A stretch of DNA of 31,873 nt from DASPUH01 sp035622975. Lineage in GTDB: Bacteria; Chloroflexota; Limnocylindria; Limnocylindrales; CSP1-4. Numbering within the stretch: the stretch's first letter is position 1; each line of letters opens with the position of its first letter. The DNA lies in assembly GCA_035622975.1 (NCBI GenBank), contig DASPUH010000060.1, forward strand, positions 1-31,873. Direction: 5' to 3'. This document shows positions 22,979 through 30,404 of the stretch, in pieces. The notes beneath the pieces are model-generated. The model did not search any database and was not told the DNA's origin. It saw nothing but the letters and a program-made list of their open reading frames with translations. The translations under genes and the position numbers were made by a program.

Positions 22979-24250
22979 CTACGCGCCGGTGAGGTCAGCC
23001 ATCAGGCTGTTGAGCTTGTCCTCGAGTTCCGGCGAGAGGAACTGGAAGTTGTGCTGCTTGGCCACCACGTCGGCCGGGGGGAAGAGGAGCGGGTTGGTCG
23101 CCGCGCTCGCGTCGATCTTCTTGATCTCGTCGGCGGCGCCCTCGACCGGCGAGACGTAGAAGACGTAGTCGGCGATATTGGCCGCCACGACCGGGTCGTA
23201 GACGTAGTTCATCATGAGCTCGGCGGTGTACTTGTTCTGGGCGCCCTTGGGGATGAGCATGTTGTCGGTCCAGATCATCGTGCCCTCCTCGGGGAACACG
23301 AACAGGTCGTCCGCGCTGCCCGAGTTGGCCAGGTCGCCGGACCACACGAAACCGGCCCACACGCCGTTGCCGCCGAAGTACTGCAGGTAGCCCTGGCCCA
23401 GGAACCGCAGGCCCTTGCCGACGAGCGGCTCGATGTCGTCGTGGACGGCCTGCAGGTTGTCGTCGGTCACGGTCGCCGGGTTGGGGTCGATGCCCATCTT
23501 GAGGAGGGTCAGGCCGAAGGTGTCGCGCGCCTCGGTCAGGAACTCGACCTTGGACGAGTCGACGTTCCACAGGTCGGCCAGCTTGGTCGGCGCGGGGATG
23601 CTGTTCTGGGCGAACGACTTCTTGTTGTAGCCGATGCCGGTCATGCCCGACTGCCAGGGGTAGTGGTAGTCGTTGTTCGCGTCCCACGGCTGGTTCCGCA
23701 GGGCGTCCCGCAGGTTGTTCACGCAGTTGGGCACGTTGGCGTGGTCGATCTGCTCGGCCCAGCCCTTGCTGATGATCTCGGCGGCGAAGGAGTCGGTCAT
23801 GACGATGAGGTCCCAGCCGGTCGGCACGCCGGTGGAGAGGGCGGGCGTGATCGTGGCCAGGAACGACGGGTTGTCGTCGATCTTCTCCTCGTAGTCGACC
23901 TGCACGCTGTACTTCTTCTGGAAGTCCACGATCGTGGGCGAGGAGCCGGGGGTGTAGTTGCCCGAGTCGGCAGCCTTGCCGGTGAGGTCGATGTAGGCGC
24001 CCCAGTTGGCGAACTTGAGGGGGCCCGTGACCGCCTTGGGGGTGGCCGGCACGGATGCCGTGGGGCTGGCCGGGGGCGGCGTGGGGATGGTGATCGAGGC
24101 GGCGCTCGTGTCCGTGGCGGTGGGCTCGGTGCTGCCCGACCCACCCGCACAGGCGGCCAGGAAGGCGGCCACCCCGGTGGCGCCGGTGACCTGCAGGAAC
24201 CGGCGGCGGGTCAGGCCGGCGGACACGGCCTGCTCGTGCGACTCAGCCAT
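22979..24250 (-). CDS. potD: Polyamine-binding lipoprotein PotD-like (Tat-exported)
   Basis: A 423-residue solute-binding protein for the importer. The N-terminus has a twin-arginine motif (TRRRFLQVTG) and a lipobox ending in AAC, so the protein is probably exported folded by Tat and anchored by lipid at Cys34. A Ser/Thr/Pro linker of about 40 residues follows. The mature domain has the PotD/PotF pattern: LKFANWGAYID, IVDFQKKYSVQVDYEE, GWDLIVMTDS, YHYPWQSGMTGIGYNKK, and WTDNMLIPKGAQN, where aspartates and aromatic residues bind the amine. AGGAGG lies 10 nt before the ATG at 24248-24250, one of the best ribosome-binding sites in the window, as expected for a binding protein made in excess. Confidence 0.9.
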   Translation of the reverse strand: MAESHEQAVSAGLTRRRFLQVTGATGVAAFLAACAGGSGSTEPTATDTSAASITIPTPPPASPTASVPATPKAVTGPLKFANWGAYIDLTGKAADSGNYTPGSSPTIVDFQKKYSVQVDYEEKIDDNPSFLATITPALSTGVPTGWDLIVMTDSFAAEIISKGWAEQIDHANVPNCVNNLRDALRNQPWDANNDYHYPWQSGMTGIGYNKKSFAQNSIPAPTKLADLWNVDSSKVEFLTEARDTFGLTLLKMGIDPNPATVTDDNLQAVHDDIEPLVGKGLRFLGQGYLQYFGGNGVWAGFVWSGDLANSGSADDLFVFPEEGTMIWTDNMLIPKGAQNKYTAELMMNYVYDPVVAANIADYVFYVSPVEGAADEIKKIDASAATNPLLFPPADVVAKQHNFQFLSPELEDKLNSLMADLTGA

Positions 24251-24281
24251 GGGAGCTACTCCTCCTGCTCGCGGGGATCGG

Positions 24282-25415
24282 TCACTCCGGCTCTCCCTCG
24301 CCGGAGGAAGCGCTGGTGTCGTGGACGACGAACGAATGGTCGGGCGACCAGGTCAGCTGCACCTCCTCGCCCGGGGCCCACAATTCCGCGCGCGTTGCGC
24401 GCTCCACGTTCTGCTCGTAGACCGTGAGGCGTGCGCCGCCCCGCGCCTCGACGATGTACTGCGTACTGACCCCGATGTACGACGCATCGACGATCGTGCC
24501 CTGGAGGCGATTGAAGGCCGCGGGGACCTCGTCCTTCAACTCGTGCAGGCGGATCTTCTCTGGCCGGACCCCCACCTCGATCTCCTGCTGACCGTCGAGG
24601 AGCGTGGCAGGCACGCGCACGGTGGTCTGATCGCGCAGGGTGATCGCGGCGTACCCGTCGGACGCCCCGTCGGCGCGCTTGCCGGGGAGCAGGTTGCTCA
24701 CCCCCAGGAACCCCGCCACGAACCTGGTCGTGGGCCGCTCGTAGAGCGACTCCGGATCGCCCAGCTGCTCGTAGTGACCGCGGTTCATCACGGCGATGCG
24801 GTCGGACATCGTCATCGCCTCCTCCTGGTCGTGGGTCACGTAGATGAACGTGATGCCGACCTCCTGCTGGATGCGCTTCAGCTCCACCTGCATCTGCTTG
24901 CGCAGCTTGAGGTCGAGGGCGCCGAGCGGCTCGTCGAGCAGCAGGACCGCGGGCTTGTTGACGAGCGCCCGGGCGAGCGCCACGCGCTGCGCCTGGCCGC
25001 CACTGATCTGGCTGGGCTTGCGCTTCTCGAAGCCCTTCAGCTCGACCAGGGCGAGCACCTCGGCCACCCGCTTGTCGATCTCTACCCTGGCGATGCCGCC
25101 CTTGCGCCGCAAGCCGAAAGCGACGTTCTCCTGGATGGTCAAATGGGGGAACAGGGCGTAGCTCTGGAAGACCGTGTTGACGTTGCGCTTGTAGGGTGGC
25201 AGCCAGGTCACGTCCTGGCCATGCAGCTCGATGAGGCCGGAGGTCGGCACCTCGAAGCCGCCGATCATGCGCAGCGTGGTGGTCTTGCCACAGCCGGACG
25301 GACCCAGAAGCGAGAAGAACTCGCCGTCCTGCACGTCCAGGTTGATCCGGTCGACGGCGGTGAAGTCGCCGAAGCTCTTCGTGACGTCCGCGAGATGGAC
25401 CGCGATCTCCGCCAC
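24282..25415 (-). CDS. potA: Polyamine ABC transporter ATPase PotA
   Basis: A 377-residue ATPase. Walker A is GPSGCGKTT (38-46), the Q-loop is VFQSYALFPH, the signature is ISGGQAQR (137-144), Walker B is LLLDEPLGALD and the H-loop is YVTHDQEEAM. The C-terminal third is the TOBE regulatory domain (for example EIEVGVRPEKIRLHE). Order and content match PotA/PotG. The GTG at 25413-25415 starts VAEIAVHLADVTKSF. The gene heads the operon potA-potD-potB-potC-aminotransferase-GNAT. The promoter at 25507-25536 leaves a leader of about 85 nt. Confidence 0.92.
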   Translation of the reverse strand: MAEIAVHLADVTKSFGDFTAVDRINLDVQDGEFFSLLGPSGCGKTTTLRMIGGFEVPTSGLIELHGQDVTWLPPYKRNVNTVFQSYALFPHLTIQENVAFGLRRKGGIARVEIDKRVAEVLALVELKGFEKRKPSQISGGQAQRVALARALVNKPAVLLLDEPLGALDLKLRKQMQVELKRIQQEVGITFIYVTHDQEEAMTMSDRIAVMNRGHYEQLGDPESLYERPTTRFVAGFLGVSNLLPGKRADGASDGYAAITLRDQTTVRVPATLLDGQQEIEVGVRPEKIRLHELKDEVPAAFNRLQGTIVDASYIGVSTQYIVEARGGARLTVYEQNVERATRAELWAPGEEVQLTWSPDHSFVVHDTSASSGEGEPE

Positions 25416-25506
25416 CGGCCGGCGGGCCTCCTCTGCACCTCCGTCCGGGTCGGCGTTGGCGGCGCGGCAGTGCCGCTCGCGCGCGAACCCGTGGGGACGG
25501 TGGCGC

Positions 25507-25536
25507 AGTATATGAACGCGGTACCAGCGGTGTCAA
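25507..25536 (-). promoter_or_regulatory. Near-perfect sigma70-type promoter of the pot operon
   Basis: On the minus strand TTGACA (25531-25536) and TATACT (25507-25512) are separated by 18 bp. It is the closest match to consensus in the window. The 8-bp palindrome ATTCGAAT (25536-25543) touches the -35 box and could be an operator. Confidence 0.75.
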
Positions 25537-25553
25537 TTCGAATGGCGACGCAC

Positions 25554-25605
25554 CTCAGGATGCGAATCTCGTGTTCCTGACCCTTCTCAGGCGCGGTGAT
25601 TCGCA
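25554..25605. promoter_or_regulatory. Nested inverted repeats upstream of the pot promoter
   Basis: Outer arms TGCGAATC (25561-25568) and GATTCGCA (25598-25605) are perfect inverted copies. Between them CCTGA (25576-25580) and TCAGG (25587-25591) form an inner pair. CTCAGG occurs twice, at 25554-25559 and 25586-25591. The block lies 18 or more bp upstream of the pot -35 box and about 50-100 bp upstream of the mrp start, where a regulator of either gene would bind. Confidence 0.45.
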
Positions 25606-25652
25606 CGCTCGGTGCCGCGGATGCGCCCAGCGCGCAAGGCTTGACCCCGCGG

Positions 25653-25658
25653 TACGAT
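25653..25658 (+). promoter_or_regulatory. -10 box for mrp
   Basis: TACGAT lies 49 nt before the favoured mrp ATG at 25708, giving a leader of about 43 nt that contains GAGGTG (25692-25697) as ribosome-binding site. No matching -35 was found; TTGACC at 25641-25646 is too close. Confidence 0.35.
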
Positions 25659-25707
25659 GACACGCCACGACCGCCACCGGTCAGCCCGTCCGAGGTGCCA
25701 CGACCCC

Positions 25708-26781
25708 ATGCCGACGCTCACCGACACCGCCGTCTACGACGCCCTGCGCCAGGTGCAGGAGCCGGAACTCGGTGGCGACCTCATGAGCCGCAACATGGTC
25801 AAGGGCCTCGCGATCGACGGGTCGCGGGTGGCCCTGACCATCGAGCTGACGACGCCGGCGTGCCCCCTGAAGGATGAGATCGAGGCGGACATCCGGGCCA
25901 AGCTCGCGCCGCTCGGCGCGCAGACGGTCGACGTCACCTGGAATGCCATGGTCCGGCGCGCCGTCCCGACCGCCCAGGCCCAGCTGGTGCCCGGCGTCAA
26001 GAACGTGCTGGCAGTGGCGTCCGGCAAGGGCGGCGTGGGCAAGAGCACGGTGGCCGCCAACCTGGCCGTGGCGCTGGCGATGGAGGGCGCCGCGGTGGGC
26101 CTGCTCGACGCCGACATCACCGGCCCCAACATCCCCCAGATGATGGGCCTGGATGGCCAGCCGTCGGCGACCCCCGAGGGCAAGATCCGGCCCCTCGAGC
26201 GCCACGGGGTGAAGGTCATCTCCATCCAGTTCTTCGTGCCGGAGGGCCAGCCCATCGTGTGGCGCGGCCCACTCGTCGGCGGCGCCATCCAGCAGTTCCT
26301 GCGCGACGTGGACTGGGGCGAGCTGGACTACCTCGTGGTGGACCTGCCGCCGGGCACGAGCGATGCCCAGTTGACGCTGGCCCAGGCCGTGTCGATCAGC
26401 GGCTCGGTCCTTGTCACGACGCCCCAGGAGGTGGCCCTGTCGGATGTCACCAAGGCCCTGGCCATGTTCCGCCGCATGAGCGTGCCGGTCATCGGCGTGG
26501 TGGAGAACATGGGCTCGTTCGTCTGCGCCCACTGCGGCGAGGTGACGGAGATCTTCGGCCGCGGGGGTGGCGAGCGGTTCGCCCAGCGCAACGAGCTGGA
26601 GTACCTGGGCTCGATCCCGCTGGACGTGACCGTCCGTCAGGGTGGCGATGCGGGCGTGCCCGCCGTCGCTCAGCGCGAGCCGGGACCGGCCGCCCTGGTG
26701 CTGCGCGAGCTGGCCCGCACGGTGGCCGCGCGCATGAGCGTGCGTGCCGCGGCGCAGGTGCCGGTCCTTACCATCAGCTGA
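25708..26781 (+). CDS. mrp: Mrp/ApbC iron-sulfur cluster carrier ATPase
   Basis: A 357-residue cytoplasmic P-loop protein that carries and delivers iron-sulfur clusters. An N-terminal MIP18/DUF59 domain (about 1-80) has TTPACPLKDEIE. The nucleotide-binding domain has the deviant Walker A SGKGGVGKST, the switch segment LLDADITGPNIPQMMG, and VVDLPPGTSDAQLTL. The C-terminal part has the cluster-binding CxxC in VCAHCGEVTEIFGRGGG. Length and order are those of standard bacterial Mrp. The ATG at 25708 was chosen because GAGGTG precedes it and DUF59 begins there; the ATG at 25657 overlaps the -10 box. The last 8 bp overlap the convergent cinA-like gene. Confidence 0.92.
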   Translation: MPTLTDTAVYDALRQVQEPELGGDLMSRNMVKGLAIDGSRVALTIELTTPACPLKDEIEADIRAKLAPLGAQTVDVTWNAMVRRAVPTAQAQLVPGVKNVLAVASGKGGVGKSTVAANLAVALAMEGAAVGLLDADITGPNIPQMMGLDGQPSATPEGKIRPLERHGVKVISIQFFVPEGQPIVWRGPLVGGAIQQFLRDVDWGELDYLVVDLPPGTSDAQLTLAQAVSISGSVLVTTPQEVALSDVTKALAMFRRMSVPVIGVVENMGSFVCAHCGEVTEIFGRGGGERFAQRNELEYLGSIPLDVTVRQGGDAGVPAVAQREPGPAALVLRELARTVAARMSVRAAAQVPVLTIS

Positions 26782-27922
26782 GGCTGCGCCACAGTTCGGC
26801 GGCGGCGATGACCGCCGCGCGCCGTCGGCCGGCCTCGCCGCCGATGAAGGCCATGCGCGTGACCCGCCGTGATCCGCCGGGCAGGGCCAGGCCGATGCCG
26901 ACTGCCAGGTCCACGCCGCGCGGCCGCACGCGGATGGCCAGCCCGACGTCCGCCGACGCGGCCTGACGGGCTGCCTGGGCCGCCGCCCGCAGGTCACCAC
27001 GGAGCGTGTGCAAGACTTCCCCGCGCGGGAACCACGTGGCGGCGCCGACGAGGCCGGCGAAGGCGCCCCCGGTGCCACTCTCCACGCTCGCCACCGTGCG
27101 GCCGGCGAGCCGATGCGCCAGGGCGTCCGCCCATGTCTCGCTGCCCTGGGCGAACAGGAAGGGGCCGAGGTTCGGAAGGAGCCTGGCCTCTGCCTCGCGC
27201 ACCAGGGTCCGCGCCGAGCGACCGCCAGCGGCCCGGGCGCTGATGCGCACGTCGACGGCCTCCTCGCGCGCATAGGTGGCGACGATGGGATTGGTCGCTC
27301 GCAGCGTCGCCTCACCGATGAGGTCCACCAGGGCCGACTCGCCGACCCCGGTCAGCCGCAGCACGGCCTCCGCCCGGTCGGCGCCCAGGCCGATCGCGCG
27401 CAGGCGGGGCAGGACGTGGTCGCGCCACATCGGCCGCATCTCGCGCGGCGGCCCGGGGAGGGCCACGATGACGCCACCATCGGCTGTCTCCACCCACCAT
27501 CCCGGGGCCGTCCCGTTGGGGTTGGGCAGCGCGGCCGCACCCGGGATGAGCCACGCCTGCTTGGAGTTGGCGGCGGCCATCTGGACGCCGCGACGCTCGA
27601 AGAGGCGCTGCAGCACGACCGCCTGCTCCGGGTCCACGGTCGGCACCTCGCCCAGCGCGGCGGCGATGGCCTCGCGCGTGAGGTCGTCGGGGGTCGGACC
27701 CAGCCCGCCGGTCGTGACCACCAGATCAGCCTCCCCCAGCCCGGCCCGCACCGCCTCCGTCGCCGCCGCGAGGTCGTCCGGGAGCGCCACGAGACGCGTC
27801 ACCGCGACGCCCAGCGCGGTCAGCTCGGCCGCCAGCTCGCCGCCGTTCGTGTCGCGGGTCGCGCCGGTCGTGAGTTCCGTGCCGATCGCCAGCAGGACGG
27901 CCGTCTCGAGACGTCGCACCAT
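26774..27922 (-). CDS. cinA: CinA-like protein with a degenerate C-terminal deamidase domain
   Basis: A 382-residue protein of the CinA family. The N-terminal MoCF/COG1058 domain is intact: LAIGTELTTGATRDTNGGEL at the start, VVTTGGLGPTPDDLTREAI, and PGPPREMRPMW. In related proteins this half hydrolyses ADP-ribose-type pyrophosphates. The C-terminal NMN-deamidase half begins VASVESGTGGAFAGLVGAAT, where families normally have AESCTGG. It is shorter than usual, and the later TGIAGP-type motif is not visible, so deamidase activity is doubtful. The ATG at 27920-27922 lies 6 nt from TACCGT (27929-27934), consistent with a leaderless message. The longer upstream frame reads through the divergent gene and is a shadow. 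Confidence 0.82.
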   Translation of the reverse strand: MVRRLETAVLLAIGTELTTGATRDTNGGELAAELTALGVAVTRLVALPDDLAAATEAVRAGLGEADLVVTTGGLGPTPDDLTREAIAAALGEVPTVDPEQAVVLQRLFERRGVQMAAANSKQAWLIPGAAALPNPNGTAPGWWVETADGGVIVALPGPPREMRPMWRDHVLPRLRAIGLGADRAEAVLRLTGVGESALVDLIGEATLRATNPIVATYAREEAVDVRISARAAGGRSARTLVREAEARLLPNLGPFLFAQGSETWADALAHRLAGRTVASVESGTGGAFAGLVGAATWFPRGEVLHTLRGDLRAAAQAARQAASADVGLAIRVRPRGVDLAVGIGLALPGGSRRVTRMAFIGGEAGRRRAAVIAAAELWRSLS

Positions 27923-27928
27923 CGCGCC

Positions 27929-27992
27929 ACGGTAGCGCGCGACCGCCGGTGACGCTCGACCGAAGCGTCGGGCACCCCCAGCGGCGTATCCT
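27929..27992. promoter_or_regulatory. Divergent leaderless promoters of the cinA-like and holin-X-like genes
   Basis: On the minus strand TACCGT (27929-27934) lies 6 nt from the ATG at 27922. On the plus strand TATCCT (27987-27992) lies 6 nt from the GTG at 27999. There is no room for a ribosome-binding site on either side. The gap between start codons is 76 bp. Confidence 0.6.
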
Positions 27993-27998
27993 TGCACC

Positions 27999-28841
27999 GT
28001 GACATCCGGCCCGACCCAAGCCCCCAGGCAGCCCGGCCTGCGGGAGCAGATCGACCGCACGATCGCGGCCGCGCGGGCACTCCTCAAGGCGCACCAGGCG
28101 CTGCTCCAGGCCGAGCTCGCCGAGATCGGTGGTGAGATCGGGCGCATCGCCGCGATGGTCGGCGGCATCATCGCCCTGGCCCTGTTCACGGCCCTCCTCC
28201 TGACCGTCGGCGGGGCCCTGTTCCTGGGGGAGTGGCTGTTCGGCTCCATCGGCTGGGGCATCGCCCTGGGCGTGCTGCTGTGCGTGGCCCTCGGCGTGAC
28301 GCTCGCCCTGGCGGTCGTGGCCGCCCCGCGTCGCGCGATCGGCGGCGGCTTCCTGATCGGCCTCGTGGTGGCCATCATCTGCGCGGCCATCCTGGCGGCC
28401 GACCTACCGCGCCGGATCGCCCAGTCGCTGGCGGACGGCGTGGGCTCGGGGCTCGACCCCCACTGGGCACCCACGGTCGTCGGCCTGGTGGTCGTGGCCG
28501 TGGTCCTGGGGGTCCTGGGCTTCGTGCTGGCGGCCCGTGTGGGCGGCGTGAGCGCGGGCATCGGCAGTGCGATCGTCGGGCTGCTCGTGGGGGCCCTCAT
28601 CGGCGGCTTGCTCGGTGGCCTGACCTTCAGCCGTCACGGCGGGATCGCCGTCGGCATCGCGGTCGGGCTCCTCGCGTGGCCGATCGGGTCAGTGGCCCTC
28701 CTGCGCGGTGCGAGCTTCGATCCGTCGGCCCGCTTCCGCAGCCTCTGGCCCAAGGAGTCGTATGAGGCGGCCATGGCCACCAAGGCGTGGCTCCAGCAAC
28801 GCTGGGAGGAGCGGCCCGGGCGCCGCTCGTCACAGGCATGA
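27999..28841 (+). CDS. Multi-pass membrane protein with holin-X-like N-terminal domain
   Basis: A 280-residue protein. The first 110 residues, an amphipathic helix (LREQIDRTIAAARALLKAHQ) followed by two hydrophobic helices (MVGGIIALALFTALLLTVGG and GWGIALGVLLCVALGVTLAL), resemble the phage-holin/actinobacterial holin-X (DUF1469-type) family. These proteins sit in many non-lytic genomes without known function. Three to four more hydrophobic segments follow, rich in Gly and Ala (for example SAIVGLLVGALIGGLLGGLTF). Despite the name, nothing here suggests lysis or prophage. The GTG at 27999 is directly behind a TATCCT box with 6 nt between. The stop overlaps the next gene as ATGA, so the two are co-translated. 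Confidence 0.65.
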   Translation: MTSGPTQAPRQPGLREQIDRTIAAARALLKAHQALLQAELAEIGGEIGRIAAMVGGIIALALFTALLLTVGGALFLGEWLFGSIGWGIALGVLLCVALGVTLALAVVAAPRRAIGGGFLIGLVVAIICAAILAADLPRRIAQSLADGVGSGLDPHWAPTVVGLVVVAVVLGVLGFVLAARVGGVSAGIGSAIVGLLVGALIGGLLGGLTFSRHGGIAVGIAVGLLAWPIGSVALLRGASFDPSARFRSLWPKESYEAAMATKAWLQQRWEERPGRRSSQA

Positions 28842-29353
28842 CCGCCGACCAGGCCGGCCGGCCGGGCACCGCGCAGGCGCGCAGCGACGTTGCCGCCGCG
28901 CGCGACGCGCTGGGGACCCAGCTCGGAGCGCTCGAGAGCACGGTCCGCGAGACCTTCACCCCCGGCAACCTGATCCGCCACAACGCCGGCAAGATCGCGG
29001 CCGGGGCGGGTGCCGCGGGCTTCGTGGCCATGGGCGGCCCGAGCCGCCTGATCAAGGGCGCCGGCCGCGCCCTGCGCGGCGGCCGCAAGCCGCCCGTGAA
29101 GAGCCTCCTGCCCAAGGAGATCGACGCGGCAGTCAGCGGACTGGGTCCCGACGAACCGGCCGTGCGGGCCAGCCTGGAGCGGGGCTTCGCCGACTACCTC
29201 CGCGGCCGGCAGGCCAACGAGCCCAACGCCAGCCGCAGCCTGTGGCGCTTCGTCGACGCCATCTCCGTCCCGGTGGCGCGGCGCGTCGTGCGCGAGGCCG
29301 TGAACCGCTTCCTCGAGGGCGAGGGCGAGACGGAGCACAGCCAGCCGAAGTAG
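28838..29353 (+). CDS. Unknown cytoplasmic-side partner of the holin-X-like protein
   Basis: A 171-residue protein I cannot assign firmly. The first 35 residues form a heptad-like helix (ARSDVAAARDALGTQLGALE) similar to DUF3618-type proteins that accompany holin-X-like genes. A short hydrophobic glycine/alanine stretch follows (IAAGAGAAGFVAMGG, about 52-66), then a basic segment (KGAGRALRGGRKPPVKS). The C-terminal half is a soluble helical domain. The ATG at 28838 overlaps the upstream stop as ATGA. Co-translation suggests a complex with the membrane protein. Confidence 0.6.
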   Translation: MTADQAGRPGTAQARSDVAAARDALGTQLGALESTVRETFTPGNLIRHNAGKIAAGAGAAGFVAMGGPSRLIKGAGRALRGGRKPPVKSLLPKEIDAAVSGLGPDEPAVRASLERGFADYLRGRQANEPNASRSLWRFVDAISVPVARRVVREAVNRFLEGEGETEHSQPK

Positions 29354-29375
29354 CCGCGCGACCCAGCGCCGCTGC

Positions 29376-29381
29376 TACGCT
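29376..29381 (+). promoter_or_regulatory. -10 box of tRNA-Leu
   Basis: TACGCT lies 7 nt before the first base of the mature tRNA sequence, so transcription would start at or just before the tRNA. No clear -35 box was seen. Confidence 0.35.
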
Positions 29382-29388
29382 GTGCCGC

Positions 29389-29476
29389 GGGCGAGTGGCG
29401 AAATGGCAGACGCGCCGGCCTTAGGAGCCGGTGCCGCGTGAGCGGCGTGCCGGTTCGACCCCGGCCTCGCCCACCA
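29389..29476 (+). tRNA. tRNA-Leu, anticodon UAG
   Basis: An 88-nt class II tRNA. The acceptor stem GGGCGAG pairs perfectly with CTCGCCC. The anticodon stem CCGGC/GCCGG encloses the loop CTTAGGA with anticodon TAG, reading CUN leucine codons. A long variable arm (TGCCGCGTGAGCGGCG), typical of leucine tRNAs, follows. The T arm is GCCGG-TTCGACC-CCGGC. The discriminator is A and the 3' CCA is encoded. It marks the left edge of a lower-GC segment. Confidence 0.95.
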
Positions 29477-29579
29477 CGCCGACCATCGAAGCCGTCGTCG
29501 GCTCGTCGCCCTATTCGTGGCACTCGACAGCGATACTACGATCGTGATCGGCGGTTGTTCGTCGACGGAGCCAGGGAGG

Positions 29580-30404
29580 ATGGGACCAGGCGGGCGGTTG
29601 CGCAAGCTCGGCGGTGCCGCGCTGTCTGTCGTGCTGCTTTTCGCTGCGGCCGCTGAAACGGATGCCCAGAATTCGTACATCTTCGCTGGTCAGTGGCACA
29701 ACCGATATGACGGCGTGGTGACGAACGGCGTCGGGGGCTATATTCGTTTCAGTGTCCTGGGCCACATGAACAGCACGGGCGATCACGTTGACGAGATCGT
29801 TCGTCTCGACTGCAATTGCGGGAACGGAACCGCGTATGGCTCGACGTGGGTCGAAATCGGCCGTGTCCAAGGATGGCTCGACGCGACCCACAACTTCCCA
29901 AACAGCGGCCCATCGTTCTACGAGTACAACTACTGCAATGGCACGAGCGGCGGGTATGGAGACGGCGCGCTGGGCGTGCCGCCTCAGCCTGATTACCCGG
30001 TCTACGTCTACTTCCTACAGGACCACATTCAACTTACCTGTGCAGGGAGTGTCGTGCAGGCGTCGCGGTTCGCCTTCGCTGTCGGAAGCGTCACCAATAT
30101 CGTGGCGTATGGCTACTACTACGACTCCGGCGGCTCCGAAACGGCGCTATATCCCTTGGCCCAACAGGAGATTTCCTACTGCTGCACTCCGGAGCAGATC
30201 GGCCAGAACCGATGGGGGCTCGACCCCAACGGCAATCCAGGGTCGCAATACCATCTCATTCTGGACAACAATGGTTCGTGGTATGACTGGACGCCAACTT
30301 CCAGCCCGGGCACAAATGAATTCGCCGATTCCCCATTGTGGTACTGCAACAGCCACGATGCCTGGAGGTGGACGGCCTTCAAGGTCCAGGAAGCGTCGTG
30401 TTAG
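29580..30404 (+). CDS. Secreted cysteine-rich protein of unknown function
   Basis: A 274-residue protein with a clear signal peptide: basic MGPGGRLRKLGG, hydrophobic AALSVVLLFAAAAE, and a likely cut after TDA before QNSYIF. The mature part is rich in Tyr, Trp, Asn and Gly. It has eight cysteines (in DCNCGN, YNYCNG, LTCAG, SYCCT, WYCNS and the final EASC), suggesting disulfides and an extracellular site. I recognise no family. The ATG at 29580 is preceded by GGAG nine bases upstream and gives a clean signal peptide; a GTG at 29517 would add 21 polar residues. Base composition is near 60% GC in sampled stretches against 75-80% in sampled neighbours, and codon use is much less G/C-biased. The stop overlaps the next start (GTGTTAG). 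Confidence 0.7.
   Translation: MGPGGRLRKLGGAALSVVLLFAAAAETDAQNSYIFAGQWHNRYDGVVTNGVGGYIRFSVLGHMNSTGDHVDEIVRLDCNCGNGTAYGSTWVEIGRVQGWLDATHNFPNSGPSFYEYNYCNGTSGGYGDGALGVPPQPDYPVYVYFLQDHIQLTCAGSVVQASRFAFAVGSVTNIVAYGYYYDSGGSETALYPLAQQEISYCCTPEQIGQNRWGLDPNGNPGSQYHLILDNNGSWYDWTPTSSPGTNEFADSPLWYCNSHDAWRWTAFKVQEASC

Noticed and set aside
21107..24427. Plus-strand open frame of over 1100 codons opposite potC, potB and potD
   Set aside because: The translation is low-complexity, rich in Gly, Asp, Gln, Val and His, mirroring hydrophobic codons of the opposite permeases. No start signal or motif supports it.
25641..25658. TTGACC and TACGAT as a complete promoter for mrp
   Set aside because: Only 6 bp separate the boxes, far below the 16-18 bp needed, so only the -10 box was kept.
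27999..29353. Prophage lysis module
   Set aside because: The holin-X-like family occurs widely in non-phage chromosomes. No endolysin or phage structural gene is near, and composition matches the host.
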